Origin: Pseudomonadales bacterium | GTDB lineage: Bacteria > Pseudomonadota > Gammaproteobacteria > Pseudomonadales > Pseudohongiellaceae | Direction: 5' to 3' | DNA length: 64,000 nt | NCBI GenBank assembly: GCA_022819645.1 | Contig: JAJEGU010000083.1 | Location: forward strand, 37,405 to 101,404 | Shown: one piece after another, positions 51,304 through 64,000 of the stretch | How positions within the stretch are numbered: the stretch's first letter is position 1 | Layout of the letters: each line of letters begins with the position of its first letter | The notes under the pieces: model-generated | What the model saw: only the letters and a program-made list of their open reading frames with translations | What the model was told of the DNA's origin: nothing | Databases searched by the model: none | Position numbers and translations under genes: made by a program

Positions 51304-52599
51304 ATGTGCGGATTCGCCGCCACCGTCATCGAATGGCACAAGTCAAACGGTCGCCACGACCTGCCCTGGCAGCGGCATCCCTCCCCTTACCGGGTCTGGG
51401 TTTCCGAGATCATGCTGCAGCAGACCCGGGTCACAACGGTGATTCCCTACTTCCTCCGGTTCATGGAGCGATTTCCGGATGTGGCGGCCCTGGCAGCCGC
51501 CGACATCGACCAGGTGCTGCATTTGTGGACGGGGCTTGGCTACTACGCCCGCGCGCGCAATCTGCACAAGGCGGCGCAATGCATTGTCGAGCGGCATCAG
51601 GGCAGGATTCCCGACAATCCGGAAGAACTGCAACAACTCAGCGGAATCGGCCGCTCCACCGCGGGAGCGATACTCGCGCTCGCCCATGGCCGGCCGGCGC
51701 CGATTCTCGATGGCAATGTAAAGCGGGTGCTCGCGCGCTGTTTCGCCATCGCCGGATTCCCCGGACATGGCAAGACTGCGGCCGCACTCTGGGCGAAGGC
51801 GGAAAGCCTTGTGCCCGGGCGGGAGGTCGCGGCATACACCCAGGGCATGATGGACCTCGGCGCCACGGTCTGCACCCGCAGCCTGCCCGCCTGCGGTCAA
51901 TGCCCGCTGAGCCCGCGCTGCCTGGCGAGAATACAGGGGGAGGTTGACCGCTATCCCGGCAAGAAACCCGGCCGGGTCCTTCCTGTCCGCCAGACCGTCA
52001 TGCATATCCTGCAGGATGAGTCCGGCCGGGTACTGCTGGAAAAACGCCCGCCAACCGGCATCTGGGGCTCGCTCTATTCCCTGCCCGAAGCCCTGCCGGA
52101 ATTCTGCGTTGCGGACGAGTCGCCAATCAGGCTCCCTCTCATCCGCCACAGCTTCACCCATTTTCATCTGGATATCTCTCCCCTTCGCTACGACGTGCGA
52201 CCACGGCATGACGCCGTGGCTGATTCGGATCGCTGGCTCTGGTACTCTATCGCCGACCCGGCAGAAGTGGGACTGGCCGCCCCGGCAAGCAAGCTGCTTG
52301 CAAGCCAATCCCGGCAAGCAGGAACGATCATGACGCGAATGGTGCAGTGCAGAAAATACGGCAAGGAACTCCCGGGTCTGCCCGCGCCGCCATATCCCGG
52401 GGAAAAGGGCCAGCAAATCTTCCAGACGGTATCCCAGCAAGCCTGGCGCGAATGGCTCGCCCAGCAGACCATGCTCATCAACGAAAAGCAGCTAAGCCTC
52501 GCCAGCGCCGCCGACCGCGAATACCTCACCGGACAAATGGAAAAATTCCTCGACAACCAGGACTTTGATCGCGCCGCAGGCTATGTCCCGCCGGAGTGA
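51304..52599 (+). CDS. mutY: MutY adenine glycosylase fused in frame to YggX
   Basis: 431 residues in one open frame. Residues 1-342 are a complete MutY: catalytic Glu in VWVSEIMLQQTR, HhH LSGIGRSTAGAIL, catalytic Asp in ILDGNVKRVL, FeS cluster CTRSLPACGQCPLSPRC, and a C-terminal MutT-like domain (VMHILQDESGRVLLEKR). It removes A opposite 8-oxoG. From residue 343 (codon at 52330) the frame runs without a stop into YggX, an iron-trafficking/oxidative-damage protein: MVQCRKYGKELPGL, YPGEKGQQIF, TMLINEKQLSL and GYVPPE. In E. coli mutY and yggX are separate adjacent genes; here the mutY stop is missing. An AGGA box 7 nt before ATG 52330 could still give free YggX. The start could also be ATG 51271. 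Confidence 0.93.
   Translation: MCGFAATVIEWHKSNGRHDLPWQRHPSPYRVWVSEIMLQQTRVTTVIPYFLRFMERFPDVAALAAADIDQVLHLWTGLGYYARARNLHKAAQCIVERHQGRIPDNPEELQQLSGIGRSTAGAILALAHGRPAPILDGNVKRVLARCFAIAGFPGHGKTAAALWAKAESLVPGREVAAYTQGMMDLGATVCTRSLPACGQCPLSPRCLARIQGEVDRYPGKKPGRVLPVRQTVMHILQDESGRVLLEKRPPTGIWGSLYSLPEALPEFCVADESPIRLPLIRHSFTHFHLDISPLRYDVRPRHDAVADSDRWLWYSIADPAEVGLAAPASKLLASQSRQAGTIMTRMVQCRKYGKELPGLPAPPYPGEKGQQIFQTVSQQAWREWLAQQTMLINEKQLSLASAADREYLTGQMEKFLDNQDFDRAAGYVPPE
52330..52599 (+). CDS. yggX: YggX-like part, possible internal translation start
   Basis: 89 residues beginning MTRMVQCRKYGKELPG and ending GYVPPE, the whole length of a normal YggX, with the conserved Cys near the N-terminus. It lies in the same frame as mutY. 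The AGGA at 52320-52323 suggests that ribosomes could start here as well, giving both fused and free products; this is inference. Confidence 0.6.
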   Translation: MTRMVQCRKYGKELPGLPAPPYPGEKGQQIFQTVSQQAWREWLAQQTMLINEKQLSLASAADREYLTGQMEKFLDNQDFDRAAGYVPPE

Positions 52600-52609
52600 G
52601 CAGGCGGCA

Positions 52610-53968
52610 ATGCCAAGAAAAATAGCCATAATCGGAGGAGGGGTTTCCGGCCTCGGCACGGCCTGGGCCCTGCACCAGCATCCCGACCGCTTTGACTTCC
52701 GCGTGTTTGAGGCCAACCCGGAACCGGGTGGCAATGCCGTTACCGCCGACATGCCCCAGGCCGACGGTTCATCGATTCCCTTTGACATATCGGTGACAGC
52801 CTGCATTCCCACGGTGTACCACCACATCCTGCTGCTGACCCGGCAACTCGGCGTCAAGCTGGTAGACACGAAGTTCAGTTATAGCGTGAAGTACCGGGAA
52901 GGAATCTACGCCCACGATCTCGACACCGACATCAGCGGGCAGTTGCGGGAGGAAATCGGCCGTTTTCAGCGGCTGCTGGGGCGCCTGCAGTGGTTCGGCG
53001 CCCTCAACCGGACCCGGTCGAAATTCCTCAATGCCCTCAATCCCTTCAATTACCTCAGCATGGGGACGGTGCTGAATTTCGGCAGGTATTCCGGGGATTT
53101 CCGCTACAAGGTGCTGAAACCCATGTTCGTCAACTTCCTGATGGCCACCAACGTCTTCGACATGCCGGCCTCGCTGTTCTGCCGCTATCTGGAATTCTTC
53201 GACATCGTCAAGGCAACTCCCATGCAGACCTGGGAAGGCGGCACCCGCAACATCTACCGGAAACTTACCGCGGAATTCAGCGACCGGATCTACCTCAACC
53301 GCCCGGTGCGCAAAGTGTTCCGGGGCAAGGACGAGGTAATCGTCGAGGACGAAACGGGACAGCGCGAGGCCTTTGATGAGGTGGTGTTCGCCTGCAACGC
53401 CAACCAGACCCTGATGGCCCTGGACCAGGCCAGCCTGTTTGAAGGCTGGCTGCTGTCCTCGATTCGCTACGAAAGCGAATTGCACAATCACGCCATTGTG
53501 CACTGGGACAGCTCGCTGTTGCCGGAGAACGCCGCCGAGCCCCTGGAAACCCGCAGCAACCACATCGAACAATACGGCGCCCGGCCTGACAATTACGAAA
53601 TCACCTACATCATGCACAACCAGCAGCCCTGGGCGAAGCCGTCGGACAAGCCCTGCCTGGTGACTTACAACCCCGTCAGCCCCATCGATCAGGAAAAGAT
53701 CGTCAAGCGCTGGTGGTTCCAGCACGTGGTCCACGATGTGCGTCATATCGCGCTGCTCGTGCATCTTTTCCGCTTCATACAGGGCAGGCGGCGAAGCTGG
53801 CACTGCGGCGCCCACACCCTGGTCAACAGCCAGGAGACGTGTTTTGTCTCGGGCCTGGCCACGGCGCGGCAGCTCGGCGCCGACTATCCCTTCGACGATG
53901 AGGAAACGAAGAAGTGGTTCAACTTCTATGGCCGCATGATGTACGGCTGGCGCTTCCGCAAGGCCTGA
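52610..53968 (+). CDS. FAD/NAD-binding oxidoreductase (COG2907-like)
   Basis: 452 residues. N-terminal dinucleotide fold KIAIIGGGVSGLGTAWAL with the acidic end of strand 2 in FRVFEANPEPGGNA. Substrate-part segments: SVTACIPTVYHHILLLTR, VNFLMATNVFDMPASLFC, WEGGTRNIYRKL, EVVFACNANQTLMAL and AGTLVNSQE-like HTLVNSQETCFVSGLATAR. It resembles predicted amine-oxidase-like flavoproteins often found near fatty-acid cyclopropanation genes, though no such gene is present here. Substrate unknown. ATG 52610 is 10 bp after mutY-yggX, so it is probably in the same transcript. It converges on a membrane protein gene. Confidence 0.8.
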   Translation: MPRKIAIIGGGVSGLGTAWALHQHPDRFDFRVFEANPEPGGNAVTADMPQADGSSIPFDISVTACIPTVYHHILLLTRQLGVKLVDTKFSYSVKYREGIYAHDLDTDISGQLREEIGRFQRLLGRLQWFGALNRTRSKFLNALNPFNYLSMGTVLNFGRYSGDFRYKVLKPMFVNFLMATNVFDMPASLFCRYLEFFDIVKATPMQTWEGGTRNIYRKLTAEFSDRIYLNRPVRKVFRGKDEVIVEDETGQREAFDEVVFACNANQTLMALDQASLFEGWLLSSIRYESELHNHAIVHWDSSLLPENAAEPLETRSNHIEQYGARPDNYEITYIMHNQQPWAKPSDKPCLVTYNPVSPIDQEKIVKRWWFQHVVHDVRHIALLVHLFRFIQGRRRSWHCGAHTLVNSQETCFVSGLATARQLGADYPFDDEETKKWFNFYGRMMYGWRFRKA

Positions 53969-53980
53969 CGCCGGAAACCG

Positions 53981-54730
53981 TCACAGCCCCAGGACGCCGT
54001 AGTTGCCATCGAGCACGAGACGCAGGGAGACATACAGGCCGAGCAGGGGAAACAGCACCCAGGGGCAATTCGAGCCAATGACCCACAGGCAAAGCTCGCG
54101 CCGGCTGATTTCCCGGTGCCGTCCGGCAATGAAGAAAGAAGCCAGATAGACGCTGGTCACGTAGGTCTGCTGCCAGAACAGCATGAGGCCGAGCAGGCCG
54201 GCGGCCAGGGCTGGCAGGAATCCGCCGGCAAAGGCCAGGTAGAGCAGCACCGTGGGAATCGTGGTGACGAATCCATTGCCCACATCGGCATTGAAGCCGA
54301 AGCTCTTGCGGTCGGCAAAGGCGGTGTCGTAGCAGGTGTAGGTGGCCCACACATCGGCCCACAGCTTTGGCGAGAAAACCCGGGTGGGGGAGACTTTGCC
54401 GAAAAAGAACTCGGCTATCGCAAGGCGGCCTCCGGCTAGCTGCCGCTCCCGCCAGTACGCGCTGCGCTTCTCGATATAGTCGCGCTGGAAGAACAGGCAG
54501 GCTTCCCAGTAGCAGATCAGCAGATTGACCGCCAGAAACACGCACAGCAGGCTGTGGATGAACTGGAACTCGCCCGCCGCCTGATAGCGCAGGACGAAAC
54601 CGGGCAGCGCCAGCACCGCAAGGATCAGCGCGATCAGCGTCAGCACCCGGACCTGCGGGCCGCCGCTGTCCGGCGCGGCGCCGGCGGCATGGGACAGCGG
54701 CGAAGCCTTCCCCTGGCTGGAATCAGTCAT
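53981..54730 (-). CDS. Multi-pass membrane protein of unknown function
   Basis: 249 residues. After a polar N-terminal tail (about 27 residues) come about five hydrophobic helices: VLTLIALILAVLALPGFVL, FIHSLLCVFLAVNLLICYW, TIPTVLLYLAFAGGFLPAL, LGLMLFWQQTYVTSVYLASF and CPWVLFPLLGLYVSLRLVL. The loop between helices 2 and 3 has WATYTCYDTAFADRKSFGF, a conserved-looking polar patch. I do not recognise the family. It converges on the flavoprotein gene (12-bp gap), and the two may act together, but this is only context. Confidence 0.7.
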   Translation of the reverse strand: MTDSSQGKASPLSHAAGAAPDSGGPQVRVLTLIALILAVLALPGFVLRYQAAGEFQFIHSLLCVFLAVNLLICYWEACLFFQRDYIEKRSAYWRERQLAGGRLAIAEFFFGKVSPTRVFSPKLWADVWATYTCYDTAFADRKSFGFNADVGNGFVTTIPTVLLYLAFAGGFLPALAAGLLGLMLFWQQTYVTSVYLASFFIAGRHREISRRELCLWVIGSNCPWVLFPLLGLYVSLRLVLDGNYGVLGL

Positions 54731-54764
54731 GTTATGCCAATGACGCTGACTTTCCCGGCCCGGT

Positions 54765-55640
54765 TCAGGCGAGTGCGGTTTCGAACAGATTGAGCATGCG
54801 GCTCCAGGCGCGTTCGGCCTGGGCTTCATGGTAGACCTGCGAATCCGTCGGGCACCAGCCGTGCAGGGTGCCTTCGTAGACTTCAATCTCCGCCGGGATG
54901 CCCGCGGCGTCATAGGCGGCGCGCAGGGTGTTCTTGGCCTCCGGGTCGGCTTCGTCGTCGTTTTCCGCAACGGCGTGCAGCATGTGCGCCCGGGTTTCGG
55001 GGATGAGCAGATGCGGGCTGTCGTCGGAATCCGAAGCAAGGCCGCCACCGTGGAAAGTCGCCCCGGCGCCAAGCCGGTCCGCCATCACCGCCACCGTGCG
55101 CATGACCATGGGGCCGCCCATGCAGTAGCCGGTGGTGCCAATGCTGCGGCTGGTATCGACTTCGTCCTGTTCATCGAGCCAGGAGACGAAGGCCCGGGCG
55201 TCGCTGAAATCGGTTTCGGCGCTGAGCGCCCGCCGCATGGGCAGGACAATTTCCCGGGTTTCCGGCTGACTGAAACTGGCGCCCTCGCCCACCACGGGAG
55301 AACGCGCGCTGCGGTAAAAGGGATTGACGGTCAGGACCGAATAGCCCGCCGACGCCAGCCGGCGGCCCATTTCGCGGAATGCCGGGCGCAGGCCGAGAAT
55401 ATCGGGCCAGACGAGCACCGCGGCGTGGCTGCCGGATGCGGGATAGGCGAAGTAGCAATCGGCGACCCCGTCCGGGGTGGTGATTTCCACATCCCGCTCG
55501 CCGAGTTCCTGGGCATTGGCCATGCCGGGCAACATCATGCCGAGCCCTACGGTGGCGGAAACCCGTCCAAAATCCCGGCGGCTGATTTCACCGCCGCGAA
55601 GGTACTTGTCTGCATCGAACTGCGTTCTTTCGTCACACAT
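54765..55640 (-). CDS. Dienelactone hydrolase family protein with Tat-like signal
   Basis: 291 residues from ATG 55640. The N-terminus has SRRDFGRVSATVGLGMMLPG, a twin-arginine-type signal, so it may be exported folded. The alpha/beta hydrolase core carries the nucleophile Cys in TTGYCMGGP and the His in GTLHGWCP; the acidic residue is probably in AENDDEAD. Dienelactone hydrolases cleave cyclic lactone esters, but exported relatives have unknown substrates. The open frame extends to TTG 55655; the ATG is preferred. Its promoter region adjoins that of gltB on the other side. Confidence 0.87.
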   Translation of the reverse strand: MCDERTQFDADKYLRGGEISRRDFGRVSATVGLGMMLPGMANAQELGERDVEITTPDGVADCYFAYPASGSHAAVLVWPDILGLRPAFREMGRRLASAGYSVLTVNPFYRSARSPVVGEGASFSQPETREIVLPMRRALSAETDFSDARAFVSWLDEQDEVDTSRSIGTTGYCMGGPMVMRTVAVMADRLGAGATFHGGGLASDSDDSPHLLIPETRAHMLHAVAENDDEADPEAKNTLRAAYDAAGIPAEIEVYEGTLHGWCPTDSQVYHEAQAERAWSRMLNLFETALA

Positions 55641-55741
55641 TGCGGCCTCCTCCAAGCCGGTAACTGAAGTGCCCTTTTACCCCAATTCCGCTTCCCTCCG
55701 CAACGCATTGCGGTATGGTTCCTGATTCCCCCGCGCCTCGC

Positions 55742-55769
55742 TTGACAAAATTTGCGCTGGTGTTATGTT
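55742..55769 (+). promoter_or_regulatory. Candidate sigma-70 promoter of gltBD
   Basis: TTGACA (55742-55747), 16-bp spacer, TATGTT (55764-55769). It points towards gltB, about 395 bp upstream of its ATG. If used, the 225-bp inverted-repeat element lies inside the mRNA leader. Confidence 0.6.
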
Positions 55770-55856
55770 GAGCGGCCCTCTCGGACGCAGGGAACCGGAA
55801 GTATTCGAGAAGCCACGGCAAAGGCTCGTCCCCGGTTCCCGCGATGCCGGTCTGGA

Positions 55857-56081
55857 TTAGGGCCTGTTCACACTATGCGCTGTTGCTCTGTTGTGTCTGT
55901 CACGTCGCCAATCAAGGCGCGAGGAGCGTAGTTTGGTGATTCCAAATGAGCGAGTCGCAAGGGCGGGTGGCGACGTGACAGACACAACCCGAAGGGCCGG
56001 GTCTCTTTTTCCTCCCGGCGGCGTTGCCGGACGAAAAAGAGATCCGGCAGAGCGACAGCGCATAGTGTGAACAGGCCCTAA
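55857..56081. mobile_element. MITE-like element with 34-bp terminal inverted repeats
   Basis: The outer arms 55857-55890 and 56048-56081 match with one mismatch (TTAGGGCCTGTTCACACTAT and onward). Inside are two separate hairpins: a perfect 20-bp stem (55891-55910 with 55968-55987) and a 15-bp stem (55997-56011 with 56033-56047, one mismatch). As RNA it would form a three-way junction. The pair TA flanks the GGGCC ends on both sides, consistent with the 2-bp target duplication of IS630/Tc1-like or some IS5-family elements. No gene inside. It lies between the gltBD promoter and gltB. Confidence 0.75.
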
Positions 56082-56162
56082 ACTGTCTCCGCTCCATGAA
56101 TGTTCCCAGGCAAGGTGATCCGCGCCGGGAGTGGAACCAATGCAAGACCGGATCGAGTTTCC

Positions 56163-60728
<4,566 letters not shown>

Positions 60729-60775
60729 GCGTGAACAGATTCAGGACAACGGGTTAAGGAAATTCTGACGGCAAC

Positions 60776-62221
60776 ATGGGCAAGGTAACCGGATTCAAGG
60801 AATACGCGCGGGAAACCGCTCCCTACCGCGACGCCATGGAGCGGCTTGTTGATTTCCGCGAAATCTACACCGAACGCCAGGAGCCGCTGCTTTCCGTGCA
60901 GGGCGCCCGCTGCATGGACTGCGGCGTGCCATTCTGTCAATCCGAGGACGGCTGCCCGGTCTACAACCTGATCCCCGAGTGGAACGATCTCGTCTACAAG
61001 GGCAGATGGAAAGACGCTCTCGACCGCCTCCACAAGACCAACAACTTCCCTGAATTCACCGGTCGGGTCTGCCCGGCCCCCTGCGAAGGCGCCTGCGTGC
61101 TTGGCATCAATGAGCCGCCGGTGACCATCAAGAACATCGAATGCGCCATCGCCGACAAGGGTTTTGAGATGGGCTGGGTCACCGCCGGCGCCCGCGCCGC
61201 GGATACCGGTCGCAAGGTGGCCATCGTGGGTTCCGGCCCGGCGGGGCTCGCCGCCGCAGCGCAACTGAATCTGCAAGGCCACCAGGTGACGGTGTACGAG
61301 CGGGACGACCGCATCGGCGGCCTGCTGATGTATGGCATTCCCAACATGAAGCTCGAAAAGGAGCTCGTCGACCGCCGGGTCAAGCTGCTGCGGGAAGAAG
61401 GCGTGAACTTCGTGGTGAACGCCGATGTCGGCGGCAACGGGGCCAACGGCATGGATGTGCGGCAATTGCTTGACGGGAATGACGCCCTGCTGCTCGCCAC
61501 CGGCGCCACCACCCCGCGGGACTTGCAAATCCCCCGGCGGGATGGGCCGGGAGTGCATTTCGCCATGGAATTCCTGCTGAAAAACACCAGGAGCCTGCTC
61601 GACTCGGCGCTCGCCGACGGCGACTACATCAGCGCGAAAGACAGGGACGTCATCGTCATCGGCGGCGGCGACACCGGCACCGACTGCATCGGCACTTCCC
61701 TGCGCCACGGTTGCCGTTCACTCGTGAATTTTGAAATCATGCCCAAACCACCCGGCGACCGCGGCGCCGACAATCCCTGGCCCCAGTGGCCGCTCATCTT
61801 CCGGGTCGATTACGGCCACGAGGAATCCGCCCGCAGATTCGGCGACGACCCGCGGGTGTATTCGATTTCCGGCAAGGAATTCCTGCGCAACGACGATGGC
61901 AGCCTGCGTGGCATCGTCACCGTGGAAGTCGATTCCTCATTCCGGGAAATCCCCGACACGCAAAAATTCTGGAAAGCTGACCTGATCCTGCTGTCCATGG
62001 GGTTTCTTGGCCCGGAGCATTACGTCAGCGAGCCGCTTGGCATCGAACTCGACCGGCGCTCGAACTATCAGGCGCGCTACGGCGACTATCGCACCAATGT
62101 GGCAAAGGTGTTTGCCGCCGGTGATTGCCGCCGGGGCCAGTCCCTCGTGGTGCGCGCCATCTACGAAGGGCGCGAGGTAGCCGAGAGAATCGACGAGTTC
62201 CTGAGCCGCCGCTTTCAGTGA
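60776..62221 (+). CDS. gltD: Glutamate synthase, small (beta) subunit
   Basis: 481 residues. Supplies electrons from NADPH to GltB through FAD and two 4Fe-4S clusters. N-terminal cluster ligands [16 protein letters not shown] and [15 protein letters not shown] site [21 protein letters not shown] site [19 protein letters not shown]; end [16 protein letters not shown]. Cotranscribed with gltB. The last 7 bp overlap the convergent SDR-like gene. Confidence 0.97.
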   Translation: MGKVTGFKEYARETAPYRDAMERLVDFREIYTERQEPLLSVQGARCMDCGVPFCQSEDGCPVYNLIPEWNDLVYKGRWKDALDRLHKTNNFPEFTGRVCPAPCEGACVLGINEPPVTIKNIECAIADKGFEMGWVTAGARAADTGRKVAIVGSGPAGLAAAAQLNLQGHQVTVYERDDRIGGLLMYGIPNMKLEKELVDRRVKLLREEGVNFVVNADVGGNGANGMDVRQLLDGNDALLLATGATTPRDLQIPRRDGPGVHFAMEFLLKNTRSLLDSALADGDYISAKDRDVIVIGGGDTGTDCIGTSLRHGCRSLVNFEIMPKPPGDRGADNPWPQWPLIFRVDYGHEESARRFGDDPRVYSISGKEFLRNDDGSLRGIVTVEVDSSFREIPDTQKFWKADLILLSMGFLGPEHYVSEPLGIELDRRSNYQARYGDYRTNVAKVFAAGDCRRGQSLVVRAIYEGREVAERIDEFLSRRFQ

Positions 62222-62979
62222 TTCCACCAGGGCTGGACAGACCAGGGGCGCAGGTCGATCTCGTGGGTCCAGGCGGAACGATGCTGCTGGTATAGATGCC
62301 AGTAGGTTTCAGCCATCTGTTCCGGCAGCAACAGGCCGTCTTCGGCGCCCCGGGTTTCGCGCAATTGCCGGAATTTTTCCGGCCCCAGCATTTTCCCCAG
62401 GGTGTCCGGCGCGTCCACGGCGCCATCCACCACGATATGGGCAAGGTGAATGTTCCGGGGGGCGTATTGGGCGTTCAGGGACTGGCAAAGCATGCGCCTG
62501 CCACCCATGGCCGCGGCGTGGGAGTGCTGCCCGGCATTGCCGCGCATGGCTGCCGTCGCCGAGGTGACGAGGATGGTGCCGCCTCCGCGTTTGGCCATGA
62601 GAGGGCACACCGCGGAAGCCGCGCGGAACAGGCCGAATGTCCCCATGCGCCAACCGAGCTCGAAAACCTTCAGCGGTGTCTCTTCCAGCGGGCGGTCACC
62701 AATCTGGGCGCCAAGATTGTACACAACGACCTCGATAGGCCCGATTTCCGATTCAATGGCCGCAATGCGCTCTTCGATGGAGTTCTCCTTCACCACATTC
62801 AGCAGATAACCCGAAGCGACTCCACCTTCCTGTTCGATCTCGGCCACCAGCCGGTTCAGGCCCTGCTCGTCAGTCCTGCGGCAAAGCGCAACATGAAACC
62901 CCTCCCGGGCAAAGCGCTTCCCCACCTGCCCACCTATCCCTGCACCCGCGCCAATCACCAGACAAACCGGCTGATTCAT
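62215..62979 (-). CDS. Short-chain dehydrogenase-like protein with altered active site
   Basis: 254 residues. The nucleotide-binding start [19 protein letters not shown] and [14 protein letters not shown] (NNAG equivalent) fit the SDR superfamily; the serine region is [15 protein letters not shown]. Where YxxxK is expected, the text is [13 protein letters not shown]: the catalytic Tyr and Lys are not present. It may be a non-catalytic or unusual SDR; related proteins of this type ('glucose 1-dehydrogenase'-like) exist in proteobacteria. ATG 62979 is used. It overlaps the gltD end by 7 bp and is followed upstream by a family A repeat. Confidence 0.85.
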   Translation of the reverse strand: MNQPVCLVIGAGAGIGGQVGKRFAREGFHVALCRRTDEQGLNRLVAEIEQEGGVASGYLLNVVKENSIEERIAAIESEIGPIEVVVYNLGAQIGDRPLEETPLKVFELGWRMGTFGLFRAASAVCPLMAKRGGGTILVTSATAAMRGNAGQHSHAAAMGGRRMLCQSLNAQYAPRNIHLAHIVVDGAVDAPDTLGKMLGPEKFRQLRETRGAEDGLLLPEQMAETYWHLYQQHRSAWTHEIDLRPWSVQPWWNH

Positions 62980-62989
62980 ATCCTCCTCC

Positions 62990-63049
62990 GTCATTCTGCC
63001 CACATTCGCAGAATTTCATGCAATGTACTGTCGGGGAGATTCCGCGACA
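62990..63049. repeat. Family A repeat with inverted fragment
   Basis: GTCATTCTGCCCACATTCGC then AGAATTTC (62990-63017), followed by GGGGAGATTCCGCGAC (63034-63049), a reverse-oriented partial copy. It lies between the SDR gene and the rRNA operon. Confidence 0.55.
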
Positions 63050-63073
63050 AGAGGAACAGGATGTCCCGAGTCA

Positions 63074-63105
63074 CCATGACCGGCGCCGAAGGCGCCGTGT
63101 CATGG
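63074..63105. repeat. Hairpin next to rRNA terminator
   Basis: CCATGACCGGCGCC pairs with GGCGCCGTGTCATGG around GAA (one bulged base). It may act with the larger terminator hairpin right beside it. Confidence 0.5.
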
Positions 63106-63106
63106 C

Positions 63107-63167
63107 GGCGCCACAAATGAAGACGCCCGAGCGGCAAAACCGCTCGGGCGTCTTCATTTGTGGCGCC
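63107..63167. terminator. rRNA operon terminator, 28-bp perfect stem
   Basis: Positions 63107-63134 and 63140-63167 are exact reverse complements around a 5-nt loop. The core GACGCCCGAGCGG/CCGCTCGGGCGTC, then TTCATTTG in the 5S direction, is a strong terminator directly after the 5S gene. The symmetrical outer part makes it work, in principle, in both directions. Confidence 0.85.
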
Positions 63168-63282
63168 TGACGATGACCTACTTTCACATGGGGAAGCCCC
63201 ACACTATCATCGGCGCTGAGTGGTTTCACTGCTGAGTTCGGGATGGGATCAGGTGGTTCACACTCGCTAAGGTCGTCAGGCA
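63166..63282 (-). rRNA. rrf: 5S ribosomal RNA
   Basis: About 117 nt. Read on the minus strand: TGCCTGACGACCTTAGCGAG, then GAACCACCTGATCCC, ATCCCGAACTCAG, AGTGAAAC and the 3' end GTCATCGTCAGGC, which pairs with the 5' end. The classic 5S loops are present. It follows the 23S gene after a spacer of about 190 bp with no tRNA. Confidence 0.95.
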
Positions 63283-63470
63283 TAAACTGTCGCCGATGCT
63301 GCTTGCCCAAGGCCTGGGCAAGGCGCCACGGCGCAATCCGGTGGCAAGACATGGAGCATGCTGCACTGCATTCGCTGAACAGGTCGTACAGCGGTTATCC
63401 GCATGAAATCAATCGTTACGATCACCGCAATTTCCGCTGAACCCACAACCCGGGTGAACCCCTGGTTATG

Positions 63471-64000
<530 letters not shown>

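Noticed and set aside
52330..52332. Assembly error removing the mutY stop
   Set aside because: Both parts are in the same frame and complete with no frame disturbance, so a simple indel does not explain it; a single-base change at a stop cannot be ruled out without reads.
63283..63470. tRNA gene in the 23S-5S spacer
   Set aside because: No T-loop GTTCRANTC nor acceptor-stem pairing found; no tRNA was seen anywhere in the window.

Overview
The window reads as a piece of a high-GC gammaproteobacterial chromosome. The gene orders tkt-epd-pgk-fba, rsgA-sulfurtransferase-psd, mutY-yggX and hisB-hisH-hisA-hisF, together with thiC, orn, queG and gltBD, all fit Gammaproteobacteria. I cannot name a genus. 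Many secreted proteins of unknown role, scattered short palindromic repeats and several defence-type genes suggest an uncultured, environmental or host-associated lineage.

Layout. 1-5.1 kb: a secreted M14 metallopeptidase and two related secreted proteins of unknown function, all on the minus strand, with palindromic repeats between them. 5.4-6.7 kb: a lone AAA/DUF4143 ATPase preceded by four exact-period 23-bp repeats. 6.9-14.4 kb: core metabolism and housekeeping (DAHP synthase, thiC, tolC, aminotransferase, queG, orn). 14.7-25.2 kb: an accessory defence island. It holds a DUF5678 gene, the remains of what I read as a Kiwa (kwaAB) anti-phage operon, a five-gene translationally coupled type I restriction-modification operon (hsdM-hsdS-rhuM-AlbA_2 ATPase-hsdR), and a short transposase-like remnant. 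25.4-28.8 kb: rsgA, a rhodanese, psd and rpiA. 28.8-34.7 kb: a cold-shock protein and the carbon cluster fba/pgk/epd/tkt. 34.9-37.4 kb: a large secreted protein with a Calx-beta-like start. 37.4-40.2 kb: 2-oxoacid:ferredoxin oxidoreductase korAB. 40.4-44.9 kb: a second accessory patch with a RelE/HigB-type toxin-antitoxin pair and three AAA ATPases. 45-55.6 kb: ctpA, hisBHAF, an AsmA protein, a MutY-YggX fusion, a flavoprotein, a membrane protein and a dienelactone hydrolase. 55.7-62.2 kb: gltBD, whose leader carries a 225-bp element bounded by 34-bp inverted repeats. 62.2-63.0 kb: a short-chain dehydrogenase-like protein. 63.1-64.0 kb: the end of an rRNA operon (5S and partial 23S, minus strand).

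The most noteworthy observations are: the decayed Kiwa-like operon with two single-base frameshifts; the RhuM gene whose 3' end is a second copy of the hsdS 3' end; the in-frame MutY-YggX fusion; the MITE-like element between the gltBD promoter and gltB; and two families of dispersed palindromic intergenic repeats. All assignments rest on reading the sequence and on remembered family motifs; no database search was run.
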